Source: SFEB01 sp964612455 (GTDB lineage: Bacteria; Bacillota; Clostridia; Christensenellales; CAG-314). From it: a stretch of 35,922 bases of DNA. Shown one piece after another: positions 6,574 through 13,502 of the stretch. The stretch is from the NCBI GenBank assembly GCA_964612455.1, contig CAZTCB010000010.1, positions 1-35,922 on the forward strand, written 5' to 3'. The notes beneath the pieces were generated by a model that saw only the letters and a list, made by a program, of their open reading frames with translations, was not told the origin of the DNA and did no database searches. The translations under genes and the position numbers were made by a program. The first letter of the stretch is position 1. Each line of letters begins with the position of its first letter.

Positions 6574-7908
6574 TTATTTTGACAATTCTTCTATTGCCCG
6601 AGCGTACATGAGTGCCATTTTGTCGAGATTGTCGAGAGATATCCATTCGTCTTTTTCGTGGATTGCCGTCATTTCTCCGGGGAAAGTCGGACCAAACGCC
6701 ACGCATTTGGGCAAAACGCGCGAGTACGTTCCGCCGCCTATGGCGAGGGGCAACGCGTCGCTGTCGGTAAAGTCGTTGTATATTTTTAGCAATGATACGA
6801 CGAGAGGCTCGTTTGCGTCGACGTAGAGAGGCTCTTTGATATGGCTTTCTTCTATTTTCAGGTCGGGGATACTGTGTGACGTCAGTTGCTCGCGGATAAA
6901 ATCGCTTTTAAACGTAACGGGAAACCGCACGTCGAGCTTTATTTTTAAGTTGCCGTCTTTCATATCGACGACGCCTATGTTGTGCGTGATTTTTCCGCTC
7001 GGTCGGTCGTGTAGAGCAAACCCCCATGCCTCGCCGTATACGTCCTTACACATTTTTTCGGCGACGAATTTCAACGTTTCGTTGTCGGGGAATACGGCGG
7101 ACAAACCTTCAAACATTTGCCATGTCGCGTTTTTGCCGAGGTAGGGGCTTGCGCCGTGGCATGATACTCCGTGAGTGACGAGACGATAGCACCCGTCATC
7201 GGTTTTTTCGTATTCTACGCCGCTTTTTTTAATAAGGCTTTCGTCAACGCTGCCGTCGACGACTACCGTGCAAAGGTCGGGCACGACGTTGACGCGGGTA
7301 CCCGCATGCATGTATTTTATCTGTTCGGGCAGTTTGCCCGCGTCGAGGTCAAAGGCATAGATACCTTTTTCGATATTTATGACGGGAAAGTCTCCGTCCG
7401 GACTAAACGCCACGTCCGGCAGCGGCATTTTGGTTTTATAGTACTTGACGCACTCCATGTTGGTTTCTTCGTCGCAGCCGAAAATCAGACGAATGCGTTT
7501 TGACGGTTTAAACCCGCTGTCTTTTAACGCTTTGAGAGCGTACAGACATGCAATCATAGGTCCCTTGTCGTCGCTTGCTCCGCGCGCGTACAATCTGCCG
7601 TCCCTTATCGACGGACTAAACGGGGGCGTCGTCCAACCGTCTGTTACCGGTACGATGTCGAGATGTCCGAGGACGCCTACGATTTCGTTGCCTTCGCCAA
7701 ACTCTACGTGTCCCGCATAGTTGTCGCAGTTGTAGGTCTTAAAACCCATTTTTTCGGCTGTTTTTAAAACAAAGTCGAGACAATCCGCCACCCCTTTGCC
7801 AAAGGGCGCTCCGTCGACGGGAGCGGTACGGACGGTGTCCATCGACAGCGTTTTTATCAGCGTGTCAATCATTTCGTTTTTAAGGTCGTAATAATATTTT
7901 TCTTGCAT
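6574..7908 (-). CDS. pepV: Dipeptidase PepV, M20 metallopeptidase family
   Basis: A 444-aa cytoplasmic zinc dipeptidase that cleaves a range of dipeptides. The M20 signature residues are all present: GHLDIVP (first His ligand), GASDDKG (bridging Asp), CDEETN (catalytic and metal Glu), SPDGDFP (Asp ligand) and the last His in TAIHEKDEW. The large lid domain between these gives the PepV rather than the short M20 length. ATG at 7908 was chosen because GAGG lies 7 nt upstream; ten extra upstream codons have no ribosome site. It is in the middle of the minus-strand operon ending in tatD. Confidence 0.92.
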   Translation of the reverse strand: MQEKYYYDLKNEMIDTLIKTLSMDTVRTAPVDGAPFGKGVADCLDFVLKTAEKMGFKTYNCDNYAGHVEFGEGNEIVGVLGHLDIVPVTDGWTTPPFSPSIRDGRLYARGASDDKGPMIACLYALKALKDSGFKPSKRIRLIFGCDEETNMECVKYYKTKMPLPDVAFSPDGDFPVINIEKGIYAFDLDAGKLPEQIKYMHAGTRVNVVPDLCTVVVDGSVDESLIKKSGVEYEKTDDGCYRLVTHGVSCHGASPYLGKNATWQMFEGLSAVFPDNETLKFVAEKMCKDVYGEAWGFALHDRPSGKITHNIGVVDMKDGNLKIKLDVRFPVTFKSDFIREQLTSHSIPDLKIEESHIKEPLYVDANEPLVVSLLKIYNDFTDSDALPLAIGGGTYSRVLPKCVAFGPTFPGEMTAIHEKDEWISLDNLDKMALMYARAIEELSK

Positions 7909-7955
7909 ATTTTTACCTCGTTTTTGCCGCATCGGCAAAAGAATCGTATTTGTTT

Positions 7956-8149
7956 TTAAGGAAGTATCGGGTCAAATTTGCAACGGATGAGTTGCACCAT
8001 TTCGTGCTTGTTAAAGTGCCCGTTGTCCCAGCCCGAGTGATTGAAAAAGTTTTCTTTGATAAATTTTTCGCTGAATGCGTGCTCGGGACCTATTTCTGCC
8101 GCGACGCCGAGGGCAAGTCTGCCGAGCGCATTGGAGTAAAAAGAGCTGA
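7956..8149 (-). CDS. Unidentified protein C-terminus, truncated by assembly gap
   Basis: Reading the minus strand out of the gap, the frame that begins SFYSNALGRLALGV stays open to a TAA at 7956-7958 and ends IRCKFDPILP. It is not in phase with RadC across the 100 N, but the gap length is a placeholder, so that carries no weight. The segment lacks recognisable RadC C-terminal motifs. It is either the end of an unusual RadC or the end of a separate gene whose start is lost. I do not recognise the family. The stop is 47 nt before pepV. Confidence 0.5.
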
Positions 8150-8249
8150 NNNNNNNNNNNNNNNNNNNNNNNNNNNNNNNNNNNNNNNNNNNNNNNNNNN
8201 NNNNNNNNNNNNNNNNNNNNNNNNNNNNNNNNNNNNNNNNNNNNNNNNN
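8150..8249. other. Assembly gap of 100 N
   Basis: Exactly 100 undetermined bases, the usual placeholder for a gap of unknown length between joined contigs. Confidence 0.99.
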
Positions 8250-8769
8250 AGTAAATATACCGCGCCCGATGCGCTTTCGCTTCGTCTATTATTTCTTCAA
8301 GCGAGGGCGAAATCCTGATGCCGCCCTTGTAGTAGTCGGTGGTTTCTCCCGAGTGGCACAGCTCCACGCAACGGTCGTAACAAAGGTAAACCATGCACTC
8401 GTAGTTTTTACCGCGAAAGGCTTCGTAACAGATATTTGCTATTTCAACGCGTGAAAAAGTAGAGCGGTTTGCTATCTGGTCCCGATACAGGTAGTAAAAC
8501 GTCCGCCCGAAAAAATTTAACATGGATGCGGTGCGTTTGCCTACGCCTTGCACGTTTGCCAATTGATCGAGATCCGCCGCAAGGACCTTTTTTACCGTGC
8601 CGAACTTTGCCAACAGGTTTTTAGCCGTGCTTTGAGTGTCGGAGTACAGAATAATCTGATTGAGCAACATTTCCAAAATCTCGTAGTCGAACAGAGCGTT
8701 GATGCCGCCTGCGTTGTATCTGTCTCTCAACCGTTGTCTGTGTCCGAGGTGGTCATGTTTAAATTGCAT
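8250..8769 (-). CDS. radC: RadC / JAB-domain protein, N-terminal part only
   Basis: The visible 173 residues start with HDHLGHRQRLRDRYNAGG and DYEILEMLLNQIILYSDTQ, the typical RadC opening. A helix-hairpin-helix segment follows: LAKFGTVKKVLAADLDQLANVQGVGKRTA. The first half of the JAB/MPN domain is present (GETTDYYKGGIRISPSLEEIIDEAKAHRARYIY). The HNHPSG zinc motif expected next falls in the gap, so catalytic competence cannot be judged. RadC proteins are metal-dependent, JAMM-like proteins often linked to mobile elements and recombination; their cellular role is unsettled. The start is 7 nt after the TSCPD gene. Confidence 0.88.
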
Positions 8770-8776
8770 GGTAGAG

Positions 8777-9049
8777 TTAATCCGCGTTGGTTTTTTCCGT
8801 TTGTACGAGTGCCTGTTTTATACCCGCGGCGAGCTGGTCGGCGCAACTCGTATTGCGAAACCCGCAAGTGTTGCCGCTGAGCAGATCCGCTACTTTTTTG
8901 GCCGAGACGCCTTCCGCAAGACGCGCGATTGCTTTGTGGTTGCCGTCGCAACCGCCTTTAAAAACGATGTTTTTTACTGCGTCGCCGTCAATATCGAAAT
9001 CGATTTTTACGGCGCACACTCCGTGAGGGGTAAAAGAAAAGTGCTGCAT
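8777..9049 (-). CDS. TSCPD domain-containing protein
   Basis: A 90-aa single-domain protein with FTPHGVCAVKIDFDIDGD, VFKGGCDGNHKAIARL, GNTCGFRNTSCADQLAAGI. It resembles the small stand-alone TSCPD family of Firmicutes. The same domain occurs at the C-terminus of some ribonucleotide reductases, where cysteines may bind metal. Four cysteines (CAV, GGC, NTC, TSC) could serve a metal site. The function of the free form is unknown. ATG at 9049 is preferred over the in-frame ATG 45 nt upstream because AGGAGA lies 7-8 nt before it. It is first gene of the minus-strand operon leading to radC. Confidence 0.8.
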   Translation of the reverse strand: MQHFSFTPHGVCAVKIDFDIDGDAVKNIVFKGGCDGNHKAIARLAEGVSAKKVADLLSGNTCGFRNTSCADQLAAGIKQALVQTEKTNAD

Positions 9050-9092
9050 GAAGAATCTCCTGTCGGTTTTATTCCGTTTTGTTATATTATGC

Positions 9093-9110
9093 AAAAACCG
9101 CGTGGTTTTT
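9093..9110 (-). terminator. Short hairpin with T-tract
   Basis: AAAAACC and GGTTTTT pair around GCGT, giving A- and T-runs on both sides. It lies between the Na/Pi transporter and the TSCPD operon and could stop read-through. It is weak, and its right edge adjoins a possible but poor -10 (CATAAT) for the TSCPD operon. Confidence 0.35.
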
Positions 9111-9143
9111 GATGAATTTTTATCACTTTTTTGCCTGTTTTGG

Positions 9144-9273
9144 CGGTGGAAAAATGTGGATAAATCGGTGGATAAGTGGATAAAGTCGGTTTAAAACAGC
9201 CTTTTTTCGACAAAAAGTACCGCAAAAACCCAAATAATCCGCAAATCTTGTCCTTTGGATAAGTTTTCCACCG
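9144..9273. other. DnaA-box-like cluster between inverted 10-mers
   Basis: The 300-bp stretch 9050-9349 has no gene. Within it, TGTGGATAA (9155-9163) is a perfect DnaA box. GGTGGATAA (9167-9175), AGTGGATAA (9175-9183) and TTTGGATAA (9254-9262) each differ at one or two positions. All four point the same way. The group is bracketed by CGGTGGAAAA (9144-9153) and its exact reverse complement TTTTCCACCG (9264-9273). No dnaA, dnaN or rpmH is nearby, so chromosome-origin function is not implied. Confidence 0.55.
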
Positions 9274-9349
9274 CGACGACGAAACGAAATGTAAATTTAT
9301 ACGGACGAGCCTTGTTTAGGGTCGCCGACCGCCGCATGTCGTGCCGCCG

Positions 9350-11008
9350 TCAGGCGTTGTTTTTGCTTTGCATTTCGTCGAAAGAGTGAGCTATGTAAGT
9401 GAGGTGGTCGCCTGCCCTCTCGAGGTTGCTGACGAGGTTGATAAATATACCGCTGCAAGCAGGGCGGCATATGCCTTGATTGAGGCGTTCGATATGTCCG
9501 TCGATGAGTTGGTTTTTGTTTCGGTCGATTTTATCCTCGTACTCGTCTACCTTGTCGAGGCGGACGTGTTTGCGGTCTTTAAATACGACTACGCTGTACT
9601 CAAACAACTTGCTTATATTGTGAAACATATCTTTCAACTGACCTTTTACGTTGTCGGAGTAGGTCAAATCCTCTTTAATGGATTTGGCGGTATATTTGAC
9701 GAAATTGTCGGCAAAAGCGTTGACGCGCAGTATATCGTTGAGGTTGCCGTGCATTATATTTATCAATTCTTCCTCGTGTTGACCGCTGTTGTGCGAGCTG
9801 ATTTTTACGAGATAATTGACCATTTCGCCGATTATTTGTTCTACCTCTACCGCTTTGTTGCCGATATCGTTGGCAGTGCTGTCGTCGAGCAGTATAAATT
9901 TGTCAAACGCGCAATTAAGGTTGTCAAACGCCTTGCGGGCGACGATTTCCGCCTCGTTGGACAGTTGAGCAATGGCGATTGCGGGTGTGTTGAGCAGTCT
10001 TTCGTCCATAAACGAGCTTTCTTCCTCGTGACGGGATTGTTTTTTGTCCCTGATGACGATTTCCGAAAGCTTGACGAAAGCGTTGATAAACGGGAAAAAC
10101 AGGATAGTACAGATTACGTTAAAGAAAGTGTGGAACATGGCTATCTGCGTGGCGGGTAACGTAAACCAGCGTTGAAAGGTAACGCTGAAAAAGTCCTTCC
10201 ATACGATGAGCAGTACCATAAATATCAACGCGCCGACGGTTTTTATAATTAAATGTAAAAAACTCGTGCGTTTGCCGTTGGTGGTCGCGCCGATGCTGCT
10301 TAAGAGCGCGGTAGCGCATGTGCCTATGTTGCTGCCGAGGATGACAAACAAGACGCTGTTGCCGCCGTTGCCTATGGTGATGCCTGCCGCCGCCATCGAG
10401 ATGACGATACTGATTACCGCGCCGCTGCTTTGAAACAACGCCGTCACGCCCGTACCGATAAGGAGAAGGATAAACGGATTGGACACGCTCGTGATTGCCG
10501 ATTGAAAAAAGTCGTCGTTTTTAAATATCTCCATGCTGCCTTCCATCATCCACATGGCGATAAAGATGAAGCCGAGACCGCCTATCGCGAGTCCTATGTT
10601 TTTATTTTTTTCCCGCTTGGCAAACAAGGAAATAAACGCGCCGACGCAAGCAAGCAACATGAGGTAACTCAGTATGTCTATACTCTGCAACGCGGCAATC
10701 TGAACGGTCAGCGTGGCTCCGATATTGCTGCCGAGTATCAGTGCCGCCGCCTGAGGGAGCGTCATGATACCCGCGTTGACGAATCCTACGAACATTACCG
10801 TCGTGATGCTGCTCGATTGCATTGCCGCCGTCGCAAGAGCGCCTATGCCCACGCCTTTTAAGGGGTGGACGGTCTTGCCCAGCATTTTTTTCAATCCGCC
10901 GCCGGCAAGTTTGGTCATCGCTCCCGACAAAATGTTAAACCCGAGCAAGAAAGCACCGAGTCCCGAAAGCATTTCTACTACCGCTATAATGATATCTTGA
11001 GGTGACAT
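9350..11008 (-). CDS. Na/Pi cotransporter family protein with PhoU-like domain
   Basis: A 552-aa inner-membrane protein of the NptA/YjbB type. The transport domain carries the characteristic inverted pair of QSS motifs: AAMQSSSITT near residue 64 and LFQSSGAVIS near residue 193. GSNIGATLT and GSNIGTCATA follow each as the repeated glycine-rich loops. From about residue 330 a cytoplasmic PhoU-like helical domain follows (EAEIVARKAFDNLN, NLERAGDHLTYIAHS). Homologues move phosphate with sodium; some act mainly in export or regulation. AAGGAG precedes the ATG. It is a single-gene unit with its own candidate promoter. Confidence 0.9.
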   Translation of the reverse strand: MSPQDIIIAVVEMLSGLGAFLLGFNILSGAMTKLAGGGLKKMLGKTVHPLKGVGIGALATAAMQSSSITTVMFVGFVNAGIMTLPQAAALILGSNIGATLTVQIAALQSIDILSYLMLLACVGAFISLFAKREKNKNIGLAIGGLGFIFIAMWMMEGSMEIFKNDDFFQSAITSVSNPFILLLIGTGVTALFQSSGAVISIVISMAAAGITIGNGGNSVLFVILGSNIGTCATALLSSIGATTNGKRTSFLHLIIKTVGALIFMVLLIVWKDFFSVTFQRWFTLPATQIAMFHTFFNVICTILFFPFINAFVKLSEIVIRDKKQSRHEEESSFMDERLLNTPAIAIAQLSNEAEIVARKAFDNLNCAFDKFILLDDSTANDIGNKAVEVEQIIGEMVNYLVKISSHNSGQHEEELINIMHGNLNDILRVNAFADNFVKYTAKSIKEDLTYSDNVKGQLKDMFHNISKLFEYSVVVFKDRKHVRLDKVDEYEDKIDRNKNQLIDGHIERLNQGICRPACSGIFINLVSNLERAGDHLTYIAHSFDEMQSKNNA

Positions 11009-11084
11009 AAAAAATCTCCTTGGTCAAGACGGTTTTCTTCGGCAAAAGAGCAAAAGAAAAACATCGCAAAATTCACCGTCTTTT

Positions 11085-11113
11085 AGTTTAACAAAAATAT
11101 CGGGATTTTGCAA
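11085..11113 (-). promoter_or_regulatory. Candidate promoter of the Na/Pi transporter
   Basis: On the minus strand: -35 TTGCAA (11108-11113), 17-nt spacer, -10 TAAACT (11085-11090), each 4 of 6 to consensus. It leaves a 5' leader of about 70 nt. No PhoB-like repeat is evident. Confidence 0.4.
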
Positions 11114-11160
11114 TGTTTTTGTATACATTTTAACAGTATTTTTGACGTTTGAGCCGTTGT

Positions 11161-11183
11161 TTCGCCTTTTGTTTTAAGGCGAA
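11161..11183 (-). terminator. Hairpin after dut
   Basis: TTCGCCTT and AAGGCGAA form a perfect 8-bp stem with a 7-nt loop, 10 nt beyond the dut stop. There is no real T-run after it on the minus strand, so termination may be partial. Confidence 0.5.
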
Positions 11184-11193
11184 CGATAAAGCG

Positions 11194-11640
11194 TCAGAAT
11201 TTTCCGCTGCTGCCGAAACCGCCTTCGCCGCGAGAGGTGGCGGAGAGCTCGGCGACTTCTTCAAATCGTGCGGTCACCACGGGCGTAACGACGAGTTGAG
11301 CTATGCGCTGCCCGTCGGATATCGTTTGCGGCGACTGACCGTGATTGTGGAGCGCGACGAAAGCTTCGCCGCGGTAGTCGCTGTCTATCACGCCCACTTT
11401 GTTGGCGGGGGCGAGATCGCTTTTGCTTGCGAGACCGCTACGCGCGTAGACCAGCCCGGCGTATCCGTCGGGGATTTCTATCGCCAGTCCCGTAGTGACG
11501 AAAACCGTCTCGTGAGGCATGACGACCACGTCTTTTTTCGTGTAGGCGTACAAATCCGCGCCTGCCGCGTACGGGGTGGAGTAGGTTGGCAACTTTGCGT
11601 CGGGGTAGAGTTTTTTTACTTTTATTTTCATGTCGTTCAT
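11194..11640 (-). CDS. dut: dUTP diphosphatase (dUTPase)
   Basis: Trimeric enzyme hydrolysing dUTP to dUMP and diphosphate, keeping uracil out of DNA and feeding thymidylate synthesis. All five conserved motifs are present in the 148 aa: AAGADLYAY (I), ARSGLASK (II), GVIDSDYRGEAFVALHNH (III), DGQRIAQLV (IV) and the glycine-rich C-terminal RGEGGFGSSG (V) that closes over the active site. ATG at 11640 has GGGAG 8 nt upstream; a second ATG three codons on is possible. It is last in the pepE-AEC-dut unit, 52 nt after the transporter gene. Confidence 0.95.
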   Translation of the reverse strand: MNDMKIKVKKLYPDAKLPTYSTPYAAGADLYAYTKKDVVVMPHETVFVTTGLAIEIPDGYAGLVYARSGLASKSDLAPANKVGVIDSDYRGEAFVALHNHGQSPQTISDGQRIAQLVVTPVVTARFEEVAELSATSRGEGGFGSSGKF

Positions 11641-11692
11641 ATCGATTTCTCCCGATATCGTAAGGGACGGGCGTCGGTTAAATACGCCGTTG

Positions 11693-12628
11693 TCAAATCA
11701 GCAACAGCAAGGTCGGAATGGTGACGACGCAACAAATAGTGCTGAGCAAAATGATGTTTGCAGACGTTTTTTGCCCGCTGCCGAACATCTCCGCAAGATT
11801 TAACACGACCGTTGCCGACGGGCAGCAACTGAGGATAAACGTGGTGACTTTTATCTCTTCGGATAAGGGTAAAAAAAGCAGAAGTGCGAAAGTGAGCAGG
11901 GGTAACGCGACGAGTTTTATCGCCGTGGCGAGGTAGGCTTTCCAGTCGGAAAACAACTCTTTCGGCTTTACCGTCGCAAGACGCATGCCGAGTATAATCA
12001 TACACAGCGGAGTGGTCATTTTGCCGAGGGTGGTGACTATGCTTTCTACGTCAATGACGCCGACGGGTAGCGTCGTACCCGTCAAAAACAAGGGCAACGC
12101 GACGACGAGCGTGAGCATCGGCGGGTTTAAAAGCAATTTTTTGGCACTGAAAAACTTTTTGTCTTTGGTCAACACGAAACAACCGAGCGTCCATGCCAGC
12201 AGATTGAGCGCGACGATAAACGCGGCGGAATAAGCCACCACGCCGGGAGAGTCGGGCAGGAGTTTTTCCAACAGGGGAACTCCGAGAAAACCGACGTTGC
12301 CGAATGCTCCCGCCACGCACGTCACCCGATAATCGACGTCGTCGAAACGCTTTCGCATGACCAGCCATACGACGAAAACGACTACGCATTGGACGACGAG
12401 TGCCAATAAAAACACGATGGCGACGTTGACGGGGTTGACTTTTGCTTTGGTGGCTTGGTTAAAACTGTATAGGCTCAGACACGGTTGGCATACGTATAGG
12501 AGCAGTTTTGCAAAGTTGCTTATACTCGTGTCCTTGAGTAACTTGGTCTTTATAAGCAAAAACCCCGGGATTGCAAAGACGAGTATCTCCGCAACCGCGA
12601 CCATAGCGTCCGAAAAGGTAAAAATCAT
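11693..12628 (-). CDS. AEC-family transporter (auxin efflux carrier type)
   Basis: A 311-aa integral membrane protein with about ten hydrophobic segments. It has the AEC/malonate-decarboxylase-transporter layout: an N-terminal half with FAIPGFLLIKTKLLK and LLLYVCQPCLSLYSF, the GNVGFLGVPLLE loop, and a second half with LGKMTTPLCMIILGMRLA and SCCPSATVVLNLAEMFG. Known bacterial members carry carboxylates or amino acids. The specific substrate here is unknown. The start codon overlaps the pepE stop by 4 nt (ATGA), so the two are translationally coupled. That suggests, without proof, export of products related to aspartyl dipeptide cleavage. Confidence 0.87.
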   Translation of the reverse strand: MIFTFSDAMVAVAEILVFAIPGFLLIKTKLLKDTSISNFAKLLLYVCQPCLSLYSFNQATKAKVNPVNVAIVFLLALVVQCVVVFVVWLVMRKRFDDVDYRVTCVAGAFGNVGFLGVPLLEKLLPDSPGVVAYSAAFIVALNLLAWTLGCFVLTKDKKFFSAKKLLLNPPMLTLVVALPLFLTGTTLPVGVIDVESIVTTLGKMTTPLCMIILGMRLATVKPKELFSDWKAYLATAIKLVALPLLTFALLLFLPLSEEIKVTTFILSCCPSATVVLNLAEMFGSGQKTSANIILLSTICCVVTIPTLLLLI

Positions 12629-13329
12629 AGAGAAAGTACCGTTTTGACGAGTTTGCCGTCTTTTTTTTCGAGGCGGCAGACGTTGCCTCCCGCGGAAACG
12701 GTTTTTACGGGGAGCAAGTCTTCGAAAACCAACGCGGCGTTGTTTTCGAGACCGTACGCGCTCTCGAGATCGTTTTCTTCAAACACGCGGTCAAACTCTT
12801 TGCGGTCGTCGTAATGGGGGCAGGCGACGTCGTCTATCCACCCCAATCCGTCGAGCATCTTGTACTCTCCGCCTTGTCCTCCGACAATGTCGAAGTCGCT
12901 GTAGATTTTTTTAAACCAGCAGATTGCGCCGGCAGACAATCCGACGATGACGACTCCGCGGTCGTAAGCGTCTTTTACGAGGTCGTAAATACCGCTTTCG
13001 CGCCATTTCGTCATCAAAAACTTGGTGTCGCCGCCGCCGACGTAGATAAAGTCGGCTTTTAAAAATTTTTCTTTGATGTGGTCGAAATCCATTTCGCCGT
13101 ATACCGAGAGCGCGCAGTCCGCTTTGACGCCGAGCACGGACGTGTACGTCTTGCGAAAGCTGTTAAAGTAGGGCATGCTGTCGTGACTCGCCGTGCCGAC
13201 GAACAATCCCGTCGGGCGTTTGTCTTCGGGTAGACGCCGTTTGACGTAATCGACGACGAAACGGTCTATGTCGAGCGTTTGTTTGGTTTTAATTTCTCCG
13301 CCGCCTATGGCGATAATCGTTTTTTTCAT
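12625..13329 (-). CDS. pepE: Peptidase E-like S51 family serine peptidase
   Basis: A 234-aa cytoplasmic enzyme of the S51 family, whose founding member cleaves Asp-X dipeptides. The nucleophile elbow GLSAGAICW places the catalytic Ser at residue 132. GGGDTKFLM near residue 99 and the late HYDDRKEFD segment fit the fold. The start has no Shine-Dalgarno. A strong minus-strand promoter ends only 6 nt before the ATG, so the mRNA is probably leaderless. Some S51 relatives are cyanophycinases (about 270 aa or more). The length and simple layout favour PepE, but the exact substrate is not proven. Confidence 0.87.
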   Translation of the reverse strand: MKKTIIAIGGGEIKTKQTLDIDRFVVDYVKRRLPEDKRPTGLFVGTASHDSMPYFNSFRKTYTSVLGVKADCALSVYGEMDFDHIKEKFLKADFIYVGGGDTKFLMTKWRESGIYDLVKDAYDRGVVIVGLSAGAICWFKKIYSDFDIVGGQGGEYKMLDGLGWIDDVACPHYDDRKEFDRVFEENDLESAYGLENNAALVFEDLLPVKTVSAGGNVCRLEKKDGKLVKTVLSL

Positions 13330-13335
13330 ACCGCT

Positions 13336-13364
13336 ATTTTAACAAATTAAGACACGATTGGCAA
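13336..13364 (-). promoter_or_regulatory. Promoter of pepE, likely leaderless transcript
   Basis: On the minus strand: -35 TTGCCA (13359-13364), 17-nt spacer, -10 TAAAAT (13336-13341), each 5 of 6 to consensus. The expected start falls at or within a base or two of the pepE ATG (13329). It is back to back with the aldehyde dehydrogenase promoter. Confidence 0.7.
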
Positions 13365-13370
13365 ATATAT

Positions 13371-13399
13371 TTGGCAATATTTTTCGTTTATGGTACAAT
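13371..13399 (+). promoter_or_regulatory. Promoter of aldehyde dehydrogenase gene
   Basis: -35 TTGGCA (13371-13376), 17-nt spacer, -10 TACAAT (13394-13399), each 5 of 6. It gives a 5' leader of roughly 95 nt. The -35 heptamer TTGGCAA also occurs 13 bp upstream (13358-13364), where its reverse complement supplies the pepE -35. Confidence 0.75.
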
Positions 13400-13502
13400 A
13401 TAATAAATATAACGTACTTAAACATGATTAGCTCAACGGGTTTGTCGGCGACGCGGTAAAAAGCACGTCGGCAAAAAACGACTTTGATACGAGGAACAAT
13501 CG

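Noticed and set aside
9144..9273. Chromosome replication origin
   Set aside because: DnaA-box-like sites are present, but dnaA, dnaN, rpmH, gyrB and an obvious AT-rich unwinding region are not. The cluster is kept as a finding without calling oriC.
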